A stretch of 64,000 nucleotides of DNA from Drosophila miranda (lineage: Eukaryota > Arthropoda > Insecta > Diptera > Drosophilidae). Position numbers and translations under genes: made by a program. The stretch covers positions 21,641,657 to 21,705,656 of the forward strand of contig NC_046674.1 in NCBI RefSeq assembly GCF_003369915.1. The letters run 5' to 3'. Of this stretch, positions 13,301-25,225 are shown piece after piece. The notes under the pieces were generated by a model, which made no database searches, had not been told where the DNA came from, and saw nothing but the letters and a program-made list of their open reading frames with translations. Positions within the stretch are counted from its first letter, which is position 1. Each line of letters starts with the position of its first letter.

Positions 13301-15892
13301 ATGCCCAGAGTACGCCGCCTCTTCGAGGCATACATTTTTCAAGAGTTCCGAATTTTCAGAATAAGCTTTTTTGGTTTTCGCCAGAAAGCAGCTGAGGGAC
13401 CACTTACATACATATAATACATATGTAAGTATTACTTCTGAAACCCAATTATATTTGGGCTAGATCCGCTCTCTCGAAAGATTCCATTTCCACGATTTGT
13501 TACGGGAAATGCAATGCATTCTTTTTTTTTGTAGTCTGAGAATCTGAGAAGAGAAGTAACTTCTGGCACAGGTACCGTGTTGTATTTGGGTCAGCCACTC
13601 TATCCGGCTGCCCGGCTGCCCGGCTGCTTAAACACACCCGCATAATACATCTTACCTAAGTAACAGCTTCCTGACTCCCAACGGACCTCGCCCTCCCCAC
13701 TGTGCACTCGGCAAATGGCGTAGCCAGTAGTCAGTAGCCGGCAAACAAAGACCCCAGGTCCACACCAATCTCCATCACAATCTCTCTGTCTCCCTCCCTC
13801 GGCCTCTGGGCCAAATCCCGCCCATTCTCATTCTCTCGTTGGTGTGTCTCAAATGCAACTCGGGACGTGCTCCTCTTAGGTGCAATAAATTGCAGCATAC
13901 TCGCACTTTCAAGCGGACGCAGTTAATTTCTCGTCCTGCAACCTACGACCGAAAGGACTATTTATAATGTCCACGATTTTTTGATGTTAATTATGCGCAC
14001 AACTCTCGCAAACACTGTGCCTGTGCAATAATAAGACGTTTTTATGCAATTTGCAAATTTCCCAAAAACTTTTCACCAACCAGAAACGGAAAAAAACACG
14101 GCAACATGGAATACTTATATGAAATTGAAATAACATTCAAATATTTTTGTGTAAATAATTTGTTTGGGTATATTTTTGTTGTTTTTTTGTTGAATGTAAA
14201 AACATTCATGGAAGGTCGGCATAAACTCCACTCCACTGTAAGATAAGGTTTAAATACTATTTAAATAATATTCATGTTATCCTTGCTTCGATGTGCTGTA
14301 TATAGTAAGCTCCTACCAAGAGCTAAAGGCTTTGTTGTGTTACTCACTCGAACAGAACACATTAGCTTGGTATCTATCCCCACCCCCTCTTAGATGTTAA
14401 GCACGCTTTAACCCTCACCCACACCCACACAATAGAAAGAAAGCACAAAGAACTATCGAGCAATAGCCTTTAACCTTAAACCTTAAACCTTGTATGTACT
14501 CCATAACCAATCATTTCCCAAGAAAAAACATTCCGCATCACACAGAACAATCAGTTAACACAATTAACCATTTAATACAGAAACTACTCCCACAATCATA
14601 ATTAAAGTATTTTTTTGACTGAAATTTCGATTCTCATCTCATTTGATCCAATTATAATTTCATCCTACTTGAAACTAACAAAAAATAAAAGAAAAACACA
14701 GCAAAATTCTCATGCCATTCTCATGTCAATCGAAATACGAAATTCTATACAAAAATTGCTAAAGCTTCAACAAATAACAAAAGATTCAACAATTTTGCGT
14801 TCAGAAAAAAGAAACTATTAGAATTGTTTTCAAAAATAAACCTATATAAATTCAATAAATTTAATCAAATGTCTGCGTGGGGTCCAGTTCAATAAACTAA
14901 AAGCGAATCTGCTCTTTTTTGCTTTTTCAAATGCTGCCACTGACACAAAAATCGAACGCAAATATTAATAAAAAAAAAACAAAACAAAACAACAACAGCC
15001 CGTAAGTATTGACCGAAAGACGGCTTATGAATATTTTTTCCAAATTAATTTCGTAGTTAAAAAATAACAAAAAAAAAGAGTTGCTCTATGTCTCTCAAGC
15101 GCTTTTGTAATCAATTTTTTTGTAGAACTTTTTTTTTGTTAAATTTCGAATTAAACTTTTGTGCCACATATTTTAACGAACTTTAATAAAGAAAAATATT
15201 CTTTTCTACCTTTTTTCATATACTTTATACGTATAATAAATAAATATAACTATATATGCTTTTTGCTGGGTTTTTGCAAAACGAAATGCAAACAACCGCC
15301 AATAAAACCCTGTAACCCTGTAACCTGCAACTGCAACATTTCAACCAATTTTCCAACAAATTTTCCGTTTGTTTTTCGTATGTGTATTGATGTGCGTGTG
15401 TGTGTGTGTGTGTAAATAACTCCTTTTTGTAATTTTATTGTAATTTAAACTGTAAACTTGTCATGTAAACTCGTTTGCCAATCAATCAATCAATCGATCG
15501 ATCACACACACTCCACATGGGTCAATCAAAATTAACGAATAAGTTTTTTAAATTTACCGCCGTTTATCAGGGCGAGAAGAGGCGCGATGCTGGCGCTCCG
15601 AATGAGATTGTGGCCTGCACCACCTGCGGCGGCAGCAACAGTCCGTGCACCCATTCTGCAAACAATGGATGTGCCACAGAGGTGAGAGATGGTCCACCCC
15701 CCCATAGAGGGATAATAAACCTGTTTCATTTTTTCCGTTTTGCAGACATGCTTCGTCCAGGTGCGCAAAAAGGAGCCACCGCATCCGATACGAGTGGCCA
15801 AGACAATCGATGTCATCGCTAGAATTACATTTCCAACTGCTTATGCCATTTTTCTGGTATTCTTCTTTGTACACTACAAAGGATTCTCGTAA
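1359..15892 (+). CDS. pHCl-1: pH-sensitive Cys-loop chloride channel, 3' half of gene (5' exons lie before the window)
   Basis: Subunit of a pentameric ligand-gated anion channel in the plasma membrane. Exons I read: 1359-1441, 2451-2588, one of 3092-3244 or 4219-4371, 7056-7270, 9331-9381, 11168-11794, 15571-15681 and 15746-15892. All have AG/GT borders and matching phases, giving 507 C-terminal residues. The first exon holds the Cys-loop (two Cys 13 residues apart, with FPFDDPKC). Then come the end of the ligand-binding domain (SYEESQIKYVWKNDED), M1 (YFTTVFIPGIILVTSSFITF), M2 beginning PAR(V/S)MIGVTTML, and M3 (WDGVCMCFIYASLLEFVCVN). A cytoplasmic loop of about 290 residues follows, then M4 (ARITFPTAYAIFLVFFFVHY) and the stop. 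The PAR motif before M2 marks an anion channel. Naming as pHCl-1 rests on remembered similarity to the fly channel described as proton-inhibited. Related GluCl, Rdl and HisCl subunits differ in M2 (TTMLNFFTTSNGF here). Confidence 0.85.
3092..3244 (+). CDS. pHCl-1: pHCl-1 alternative M1 exon, copy a (Ser at M2 1')
   Basis: This 153-nt exon has a 'cctag' acceptor and 'gtaaaa' donor and enters and leaves in phase 1. It encodes the segment from the beta10 strand through M1 to the start of M2: NYSCLRVDLIFTRDRAFYF, the M1 helix, then NAVPARSMIG. It has exactly the same length and phase as the exon at 4219-4371, so the two are interchangeable. The intron between them is 974 nt. Relative to copy b it differs at five residues (Arg/Gln, Asp/Glu, Ile/Thr, Phe/Tyr, Ser/Val). 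Many silent differences indicate an old, selected duplication rather than a decaying copy. Its polypyrimidine tract is poor, suggesting regulated inclusion. Confidence 0.85.
4219..4371 (+). CDS. pHCl-1: pHCl-1 alternative M1 exon, copy b (Val at M2 1')
   Basis: Partner of the exon at 3092-3244, same size and phases, with a 'cttaaag' acceptor and 'gtacgt' donor. It encodes GNYSCLQVELTFTRDRAYYF, an identical M1 and NAVPARVMIG. Val after PAR is what most anion-selective Cys-loop channels carry at the 1' position, so this is probably the ancestral type. Because 153 nt is 51 codons, including both copies would stay in frame and duplicate M1. Mutual exclusion must therefore come from splicing control rather than from frame or nonsense decay. 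Confidence 0.87.
4372..7055 (+). other. pHCl-1 intron after the M1 exon
   Basis: A 2.7-kb intron between the alternative M1 exon b and the M2-M3 exon. It contains low-complexity DNA, a CTGTCC-type hexamer repeat near 6855-6903 and a GAT trinucleotide run immediately before the 7054-7055 acceptor. No additional exon was recognised. Confidence 0.6.
6855..6903. repeat. CTGTCC hexamer repeat
   Basis: Imperfect array of ctgtcc/ctgccc units in a pHCl-1 intron, about 150 bases before the M2-M3 exon. Confidence 0.85.
7271..9330 (+). other. pHCl-1 intron, AT-rich
   Basis: An AAC/AACA-rich intron between the M3 exon and the microexon. No conserved coding segment was recognised. The short open frames are low complexity. 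Confidence 0.55.
9331..9381 (+). CDS. pHCl-1: pHCl-1 51-nt microexon in the M3-M4 loop
   Basis: The borders are 'ttttgcag' and 'gtaagc', phase 0 at both ends. It encodes 17 residues, RLPAVLSRIGVILASPL. The preceding exon ends with ...GENPVTQ and the next starts DIIDREFHAAL. Since both ends are phase 0, skipping it would keep the frame, so it could be an optional cassette in the cytoplasmic loop. Whether it is skipped cannot be seen here. Confidence 0.75.
9382..11167 (+). other. pHCl-1 intron
   Basis: This intron between the microexon and the large loop exon has AAC-rich tracts, poly-A, and a GTGCCA hexamer minisatellite at about 10531-10580. No exon recognised. Confidence 0.55.
10531..10580. 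repeat. GTGCCA hexamer minisatellite
   Basis: About eight tandem copies of gtgcca with one or two substitutions, in a pHCl-1 intron. Confidence 0.9.
11795..15570 (+). other. pHCl-1 large intron
   Basis: A 3.8-kb intron from the 'gtgagt' donor at 11795 to the 'tttatcag' acceptor ending at 15570. The left half is GC-richer with gagcca-type repeats and AGC tracts; the right half is AT-rich. No convincing nested gene was seen on either strand. Confidence 0.55.
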
Positions 15893-18800
15893 AATTAAGC
15901 AAAGCAAAATAAGCTGCCTAATGATAATGCATACAGCATACACTAAAAAGTACGAGTACGAGTACATACATAGATATGCTGGAACACGACACGCTAAATT
16001 GCAGAGCTACGGGAATACATAGGTCCGGAGACGTAATCGTTATTCGTTCGTGCCACGAGTACGTTTGGGAGTTCAGGAGTAATCGTTTACTAAGTTCTAG
16101 GGCCTTGCAAAGTCATTTAATTTTAATATGTATAACAAAAAGTGAAACACAAAGTACATCTAATTACCAATTAATTATTCTTTAAATGGCAACAAAGCAA
16201 CAGAGCAACAGCAACAGCAACACATGACAAAACCAAGTGATAAATACGTCAAAATGAGGAGAATTAGTTTAAACTGAGTTGTTAGTGGGGGAAAAACGAA
16301 AGCGAAAATGAATGGGAAAAAGAAAAGAAAGAAAAAAAGGGAAACAAAGTTGAATGAATAAGTTGTTGATAATTAAATTAAATATATAATAAACGAAAGA
16401 GAGTTACATTTACGCAAAGCAAATGAGCAAAACATACGAAAGAAACAATTTCGACTGCCTGTTTTTTTTTCTAAATAGTAGAAACAAAAAGTAAATAAAA
16501 AACACAACAAAACAAGTAAACAAAACTTTAAATTAAATGGCAAATTTTTGCATATGCTCGAAAATGCATTAGTTCAAATTGAAACAAACCAAGAACACTG
16601 TCTAGAAATTGTAAAATAAATATTTAAACAATTTATTAAGCAAAGAAACTCATGCTGAAAAAACCAAAAAACAAGAAGAAGAAAAAACCGAAAAGGATAA
16701 AAGACCTAGCCTAAATAAAAAACTTTGAAATTATGAAACTTAACACGGAAATACAAACCAAAAAAACAGCTTTAAGGCTTTACCTACTCGAGTAGTCCAA
16801 AACGTACAGACCTACATACATACATATTTATATACCTACATACATACATACATACATATAGTCATACATGCATACATATATTTACAATTCTAGTCAGATA
16901 TTTATTATCAAGGGAAAATTAAATTTTGATTTGTTGAAATGCTTCCGCATCTGTCAAAGGGCAACCCCCCCAAAAAAGGAAACCCCCAAATTGTTAATCA
17001 TCACAGAGATTCTTCGTTATATTATGTTATTACTATAATTGTTTTTATTTTGATTATTTTTTGAATAAATGTTCGATCTATGAACCCGAGAACTCTTTTA
17101 CTCTCATATGAAATTTATAGAAAAGAATACCGCCGCTAAGTAGACCACAGAAAATGCTTTCCTAACTAACTAAATTGTAGGTGAAATACGAAAGTACATA
17201 CATACATACATACACACATACCATTTCCACAGAGCCCACAAAAGTATGCTTTAAAAGGGATCGGAACCCACATACAATATGTAAGCCATCGAAACACCCT
17301 AGGGTAGGCCACACACAATTTTTTTGTAATTTGCCAGAGTTTCGAGTCGAGTAGATTCGATTCGAATTATTTTTCGCATCATTCGAAGCATTCGATTTTT
17401 CAGTAGCGACAGGAATTGCCTAAACAATTTTATTAAAATACATATCAAAGCTAATAGAAGAAAACCTTTAACAAAGCAACACATAAATACACACACACAC
17501 ACATACAGACACAGAAATATTTACATCAAATGTAAGACAAAGAAGACAAAAATCTATAAAGCTCCCATAAGTAGCTATGAAGCATATGCCAACCCAACTA
17601 TCACTCACAAAATAAACACCCAAGTATTTTAGATAAAATGTATGTCAAACCAAAACAAACACCAATGCCCTGCAAGTCTTTGTAGAACTAATAAGAACTA
17701 AAAAAAAAAATGTATGAAACAAACAAAAAAAAAAAACAAAAAAAAACCTTAAAAAGCACAACTTAAAACTTGAACCTAAACCAAATTTAAACCTTGTGAT
17801 AAACAAACACAAAAAGCAAACGAAAAACTAAAAAACTAAAAACTAAACAAAAGAAAACCTTTGCATACGAAATTTTATTGAAATTAATTGAGAGCAGGTT
17901 AATGAGGGCCACCGTTACCAATTGTTTAAACAATGTTACTTATAGATAACACAACAACATGCGTATACACCAAATGCTTTTTGCAAATATATAAATTTAT
18001 AACTTTAGGGATTTGTAGATTTTTTGGAAACTTTTCTTTGCATCGTTTTGCAAGTTCTGCGCAATTTTCTCTCATTTATAAAAAAAGAAAAAACCAAACA
18101 TAAAGAAACTAAGCTAAAATTAAAGGAAGAAGAAGAACCCAAAGACAAGGACAATCTTTTTGCAATTTATAAAAACCAAAAACGTAATCTGAACAAATGA
18201 GAACGCAACTGAAATATGGGAAAACCCGTTGATATGAAAATGCAAATGAAAAGGAAAAATGCTGAAGAATTCGGAGCCTTTTTTGTATGCTTAGCTGCTT
18301 ATAAGAGCCACAAATAGAACAGAACAAAAATAGAAGGTATATAAATAATAAATTCCAATTCATGGCGTCCAAAAAGAGAACAATTTTTGTTGCAAAAAGT
18401 ATTGAGGCAGATATGCGATAGGAATGGGTGGGAATAGGATGGAAATGGGAAATTGCTGAATGTGTGGCCAATGTAAGAAATGTACAAATACAATACGATT
18501 GAGATAGATCCCTAAAAAAAACAATAGGTATGTATATTCGATTCGTTTTGGACTACCAAATCCGAACACCAGTAGCCACCGCTTTGGGGGAAAGTAAAGG
18601 AAAGGAAAGGTGCCTTCTTTAAAAGAACTAGAACAATTTTTTGATTACTTATGTAGAGGGTTAGATGGTTTCCAGCGAAACACTGTTTGAGTTATTATGA
18701 ATAGAGAGCGAGTGTGCCCCATAAGATCCTTCTATATGGATATGTATATGTATATGTGCGCCCCATTAAGAGATTTCAGTTCGGGATTGTCTTCTGTTCG

Positions 18801-19705
18801 AAACTCCTCACAAGCTAAACTGCTGATAAAAACAAACAAAAACTAAGTAGAAGCTAAACCAAAGACCAGTAAAACGATAAACGTAATACATACCATACAT
18901 AACATACATACATCTAAATGGCGAAGATCTACCACTAACCACTAACAAGATGCATTAATAAAACTAGCAAAAAATTCAAATAAAAAATAAAATAGTTGTG
19001 TAAGCAAATTATAATCTAGATTTCAGCAGAAGTCCAGAATAACAGAATAGCAGAATAGCAGATTAAACTCAAAACCACTTTTTAAATTCTCAATATCGAA
19101 AAGCTTTATAATTTGTAATGCTAAGAAAATACTGTAAATATAAATAACATAAACGAATACACTAGTTTAATAATTTTATCGAATAAAATAATTTTCATTA
19201 TGAATAATATATTTGCTATTTATAGGCAGAATTTGTTATAAAAGAAAATATACAAAACAAAACAAACAAAAACAAAAACAAAAACAAAGGAAGGATGAAA
19301 GGATGAAATTGTCAAAGAGCAGAGAGCATTAGAGCAGTTTAAGTTCTCAAATTTATTTCACATACAAGTAGATTTCTTAAAGATCAATTACAAAAAAACC
19401 GAAACCGAAATGAAACCATGCAATGCAACAGGCAACGGGCAACATGCAAACATAAATTAATAATAATAATAATAGCAACTTTTTTTATAATGCACAAACC
19501 TTGAGCATAGGCATAATAAGATCTACAAATTTATTAACATTGCATCGACAAAACGAACATCCTGTAAATACACCGGAAACATACATAAACCAAATGCAAA
19601 ACGATATGATATGATAGTTATAAACGACAGAATATTTGAAAAGAAATAATGGAAAAAGCAACCGAAACCGAAATAAAGCAGCTTCGCATTAATAAAGATC
19701 GTCTC
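15893..19705 (+). other. Probable long 3' UTR of pHCl-1
   Basis: About 3.8 kb of AT-rich DNA without coding potential follows the channel stop codon. It contains CATA repeats (for example 16810-16875), many AACAAA stretches and several AATAAA hexamers. Those near 19670-19697 precede a change in base composition and are the best candidate for the distal poly(A) signals. Long 3' UTRs are common for neuronal fly genes. The exact end is not visible. Confidence 0.5.
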
Positions 19706-22671
19706 GTCTCAACCAGAAAAAACCAGAACAAAAACAACAACAAAATTATTCAATACACTTGAGCCAAAATTGTCTTTAATTTGAATACAATACTGAGGGA
19801 TGGGAGGGGTAAGTCAGAGATCGGCAGCTCGAAACCTTTCCACTAGTAAAACTTCTTGGGAATCCTAGATATGAAATCACAAAACAGTACACCAGATCGG
19901 AAAACGATAGCAATAGTACCTGTTATTTGTCCAAGTAAGTATCCCCCAACAGTTAAACATCTGTGGACCTTTCTATCGCTGATATACCCCTATATCGACA
20001 GCAAAGGAAACGAAAAAAGGCGCGCTCTGTTTTCAGGTCAATGCACACGAGTCTCAGGCGCAGGCGCAGAGGCAGTGGCAGTGCCAGTTGCCGTTAAGAC
20101 AGACAACCCCTAAAATGAGAAGCAACCTGCCCATTGTATGACAACTGAATGACTGGGACTGCGACTGGGGCTACGAGCTCTCTTAGAGCTGGTGTTTCGA
20201 ACAGCATGCTGGCCCTACGACGCACAGAAACAGGTTCCCGCCTTGGGCTCAAACTCGTAACTGGCCAACGAGGACAAGTGTTTTGACCCGCGCAACAGCT
20301 TCCTTCCGCCCCGATCCGAGTACAACTGTCTCTGTCTCTGACTGTGGTTCAGCGACTCGCTTCGTTGATTCCTGCACCTGCAGCAGGGGGAGCAGCAGCA
20401 GCAGCAGCCGGCAACGATGGCACGCGGTAAAATGCTGTAGCCAGGGGTCTGGCCGGGTTCTACCTGCTTTTGAGTTGGCCAACAGGCTAGGCTGGCTGGA
20501 TGCAGCAGTGCCCTCTGCCTCTGTCGTTTGCCACTTGTAATTATTTACGACTAAGTGGCCCAAAAGGTAATAATCTCCCCCTTAAACAGAGAGAATTAAA
20601 ACAATTCTCTCAATTTCTTGGGAGGGAACAAAATACGTTACAATTATCTGACGGGTGGAAAAGGGAAAACATATGGATTGATCTTCGGAAATATTTATGT
20701 CAGGGTCAGTCAGTCCCAGAGAGCACCAAAGGAACACAGTCCGAAAACAGCTGATGGTCTATCGGCTATAACATGTGATAGATCCTTGAGCCGATGAACT
20801 ACAAATGACGGCCGTAAAGGTCGAAGGGCCAATACAAATGGCAGAAGAATGGACTTAAGATCTGTCATTTAAAGTAATAGAAATACAAATTCCATCGATT
20901 ACCTACACAAAGTGTTTTCAAGTCTTTTATGAAACAGCACCCATTTGCCACATTTAACACTCACCCTGTATGAGACAACCTGCAATCTCGGTTCAACAAT
21001 CAACAATAAAACTCAATCATTGCTTGAGCACTGAACTCGACTACAACTGAACGTGGGCACGTGGGTTTTACGCCCCTGTCATTACGGAATTTCCATATAC
21101 TCGTTCTATACGAGTACGCGACACATGCAACGCCCCAGTCCCCCAGCTCCCAGGCCCTTCGCAACGTGGCGCCAGGAGTTGCATGCAGGAGGGACATCGA
21201 ATTATAGTGGGTGTATGGGTATATGGGAGGTGTGGAAAGACTGGACTGGGGCAAGGAACTTGCCAAATTAGGGCCTTTGAAGCCTTCAGAGGCGTGGCAA
21301 TTAGTCGCTCTCCATGTACACATATGTGCGAGCATTAATTGCTGCGATGGCCGAAAAGAAATCCAAATAAAAATTAATAATAACCAACAGCAATTGTTTG
21401 TCAGAGTTCCCACACTTGCAGGACGCGTCATAGTAATAATAATCCCCCCGGAGAGTGCTGGTGCTAGCGCTGGTGCCATTATAAGGATATTACGAGCGTT
21501 ATGTTTGTTTATTACGGGGGAGTCGGCGCCGCGTACCGCGTACCGTGAAAGCGCTGAACCGCAACGAGAGACGGAGGGACGCAGGACGGAGGACGCAGGA
21601 CGCAGGGCAGAGGACTTAGCCTTAGCCACCCCTAGTCGGAGCAGAAAAAAAAGTACAGCCTAACCCGCTCCGGACTCGAAATCAATCATTTACATAATCG
21701 CCATTCGCTTTTGGCCCACAACGCTTTTCCACAGAAATGGACAAGTTGCGTGTTTTTAATTGTTGATTTTTTCCCCCGCATTTTGGTAGATTGGCTATAA
21801 CGCGGAGAGGGGGAGGGGGGGTTTGTTTTACATCTAATATATATGTGTACATATGTATATGAAACCATTTCTAGATGCAATTCATGGAGCATTACGAATC
21901 ACACCTGTAATGACTGGCAACGAATGGGAATTTCTCATATTACACAGAGATAAGCAGGTGCCAGCCATCCAACTTGGGTAGAGGAGGAGTCACTTCTCCC
22001 CAAAGGATCGATCCATCAATGTATAGTACATGCAATCGATTACTAATGAGCCTGAACATTATTGAATTGCCCATTCTAGCAAATGCAAACACAAGTGCTA
22101 CGGATATTAACAGAGAAATATATTCCTTACCATTAAATATAAACCTACCATCCAAATGTCAGAGTCCATCAATCTACGTTTGAATATGGAATCCGAAATG
22201 GGAGTGGGCCCCAAAAAAGTTGCCTGAAAGGTCAAACATCTGATGGAACCTGGAATCTGATACCTAGAACGTTTCCAAAAAATAATATATGGGCATTTCC
22301 ATGATGTCGAACGGGACGGGACAATCGTACATATTGCAGGTGGCAAAAAGGTCAAAATACGACGGATTTTCAAAATTACTTTTTCATTATAAAGAACCTC
22401 TTGATAAGCCCTATATTTGATGCTAATGATGACTGCTCCCGTGCAGTCGCACCGGACAAGAATTGAAGTTGTTTTCGCGGCGATCAATTCGAACTCAATT
22501 CGAATATTTGAGAGAAAATTGAGGCAATATATTGATGCGAATTTCTGATACATGGTCACAATTTCAAACATCTTGGGTTAATAAAAGTTAAAAAATATAC
22601 AGCTAACCGATTTTGAACGAGGGGGAACGTTGTGAGTTGCTGCGGAGACCGGAGACTGCGGAGACTCTACA
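19706..22671. other. Intergenic region, no supported gene
   Basis: The region contains a short CAG/AGC run (about 20395-20408), a GGACGCA-like imperfect repeat (about 21565-21608) and unremarkable unique sequence. Open frames of 70-209 codons occur on both strands but show no domain, splice logic or biased codon use. Confidence 0.5.
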
Positions 22672-23222
22672 TTTATACCCAATACTTAGTCAGTATGGCT
22701 CTCCTCCGGCAGACGGCGCAGACATTGAACGACACGACAAAGAGTGCGAGAGAGACACAAAATCAGTTTGAACGTGTCGTCGGGCGCTGCGTAGCGACCG
22801 AAAATTGTTTTGTCACTTGTGGCTATAAAAATAATCCGATCTGAGATTCGGCAATCTGATAAATATGGTCATTCTCTATAATTGTGCGCTTTTAATTTTC
22901 CCGTATCTTCAATACTGTTGTTGCCACAGATTTTCGTCCTTTGTGGGAGCGGAAGAAGGTGGGGCGAAAAAAAACTTGTCAAGGTTCGATATCACAGGAG
23001 TGTGGATACAAAATCTGGTTGCTCTAGCTCTTATAGTCTTTGAGCACTAGACGCTCATAGGGACGGACCGACGGACAGGATTCAATCGACTCGGCTATTG
23101 ATGCTGATCAAGAATGTATATACTTTATGGGGTCGGAAACGATTCCTTCCGGATGTTACACACATCCATTTTCACCACAAATCTAATACACCCCTATACT
23201 CATTTGAGTATCGGGTATAAAA
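22672..23222. mobile_element. DINE-1/mini-me-like non-autonomous element
   Basis: The segment starts TTTATACCC-AATACT and ends AGTAT-CGGGTATAAA, which are near-inverted ends. Close to its right end it has the GTCC/GTCY-type tract (gacggaccgacggaca) and the phrase 'atatactttatggggtcgg'. These are the hallmarks I associate with mini-me/DINE-1 (Helitron-related) repeats of Drosophila. It has no coding capacity. Family assignment is from memory; a similarity search against Drosophila repeat libraries would decide it. Confidence 0.6.
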
Positions 23223-24690
23223 ACTTTTCTGGGATTCTTTTTTGATAGACTTCGTGGAAAAACTTGTATCAAGAATTATCTTTCATTTAGGACAAAAAAT
23301 AGTAAAAGAAAACAGGACTATAAAAATTAAAAAAAAATACCAAAAATAACGTCATCTTTTACTTATTTTAATAGCTTTTCAGATACAAATGAATGAAATT
23401 AATTGATGGAATTACTAGCTTTTAATTATTTAGTCTAGGTGGACCATTCCATGAAAATGCCCATATGTAGATTCTGAAGATGCATACATTCTAGAATCCA
23501 ATAAATTTCAAAGTATATATGCACATGGACTATCAAATAAAACCCTTTCACATTCTCATATATGCATGTAGTATAATCAAAGAATACATTCAGCTGAAAG
23601 CCATTAGCACTATTCCTTTGATTCCTTCCATGTACAGAACTATATAAACCTATGTAGGCTGTTTCTCCCACTTTCCACCTCCCACTTCCCACCTCTCTCG
23701 TCTCTCTCTCTTTCTCCTCTAACCTTAGCCAAGTGAAATTTGTGCCCACCCGAAAAAAAGAATAAAAAGTACAACCAAAAAAGCACTACAACAAAATCGA
23801 ATCGAAAAGCAAATGCTAACCATTAACAATAAAATACAAAAGCCAAATGTATGGCGGCTCCTGGGGGGTGGGTGTGGGTTGTGTGTTGTGTGTGTTAGCC
23901 AGGAGTCGGAGTCCTCCAAAGGGAGGACGAAAAAACAAGGCAGAAATTCGTTTTTTATGTACCGCGAGTTTTTTATAGTTAGCTAGCTGTTGGTTGTTGT
24001 TGCTGGTGGCACCTTATCAACAATCTCGTTTTACCAAATAACGCAAAGTGCGCGTCATGGCATTGGTGTGGTGTGGTGTGGTGCGGTGTGGTGTGGTGCG
24101 GTGTTGGTGTAGCGTTGTTGGGTTGGTATTCGTATTGGCATTGGTATTGTGTACGTATACGTATACGTATGTATTGTCGAGCAGCACACGCTATAGTTCG
24201 CTTATGAAATAACTGAAACTGCAGCCACAATCGAGGGAGTGGTCGAGAGAAGGTCTAGCGCGGGGCTAGGGCTAGTGGAAATTGGTAGTACAGCATTTTT
24301 TATACATTTTTTTGGTGGTTGCGTTGCCTGCTGGTTGGCCAAAGACAGGCAGGCAGGCTGGCTGGCAGGCCGGCAGGCAGGAGGAGGATGATGATGATGA
24401 CGACAGCAGCGGCAGCAGCAGCAGCAGCAAGACCAATCGGCCTGGTAGCACAGGGGAGCACAGGGGCAAGGGTACCTACCCTCTAGTTCCTCGCTCGCTC
24501 TCTCTCTCTCTCTCTCCCTCTCCCTCGCTCTCACTTCCTCTCTGTCTTGGCCAGGTGTGTGCTTGTGTCCATCATGTTGGTATGCGTGGTGGCTCGACGT
24601 TTCTTGGAGTTGGTTATTTCTTTTTTTTTGGTTTAAAGTTTGGTGTGGTAGCAAATAAAATTTTAGTTAGTCACATGCCGTCGTCAAGGA
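23223..24690. other. Intergenic region upstream of meru
   Basis: No gene recognised. It contains a GGTGT pentamer repeat (24064-24110), CAG and CGG short runs, and a TC-rich stretch near 24497-24530. Confidence 0.5.
24064..24110. repeat. GGTGT pentamer repeat
   Basis: Tandem ggtgt/ggtgc units upstream of meru. Confidence 0.9.
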
Positions 24691-25225
24691 TACGCCGTTC
24701 AGTTCAGTTATTTGTTGTGCAACGTTCTTCTCCCTGGCAACCAACCGAGCAAGGACCTGCAGTACGTACCCCTGTGTGTGTGTGTGTGTGTGCGTCTCTT
24801 TTTTGTGTCTGTGTGTGTGTATGTGTGTGGAAAATTTGAATGCGAGCAAAGCGCTTCCAGTGCTGCAGACAAGGACAGCACCATTAGCACCTGTCTAGAT
24901 CTAGAACAATTTTGTTCTCTATATATGCACGAGGCAGCGCTGCTAGTCGCTGCTAGCCGCTGGCTGCTAGCTGCTAACTGTTAGCGGCTTCGACGTCGAC
25001 GTCGCCATCGCCAGCCTGGGCTCACCTTACATAGCCGCAAAATTCAAATTTGAACTTCAGTCAAGTGTCAAAGCTCAAAGGATTAACATGTCCTTGCGGC
25101 TGCAGCATGAGAACTGGTAGCCACAAGCCAGTAGTGCAGAGACCAGAGATAGAACAAATTATTCATCCATCCTGTGGCCAAAAGGGAACACAGACACATC
25201 ATTCGAAACGAAAGATCCTGCAGAG
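24690..25225 (+). other. meru: Possible 5' untranslated exon(s) of meru
   Basis: An initiator-like TTCAGTT sequence lies near 24697. A strong splice donor, AGAG|gtaagc, ends at 25225. A matching acceptor 'ccttgcag' at 27469 leads directly into the meru start codon 64 nt later. This makes a non-coding first exon plausible, but its start and number are inferred only. Confidence 0.35.

Noticed and set aside
21000-21663. Overlapping 209- and 150-codon frames on opposite strands
   Set aside because: Neither shows a domain or codon bias, and the GC-rich imperfect repeat at the right end explains the lack of stops.
22107-22571. 154-codon minus-strand open frame in the intergenic region
   Set aside because: No recognisable domain. 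The composition is that of AT-rich non-coding DNA next to a DINE-1-like element; possibly repeat-derived, but I could not name a family.
24202-24839. 150-185 codon frames on both strands
   Set aside because: They run through CAG, TC and GT microsatellites and translate to homopolymer-like peptides.
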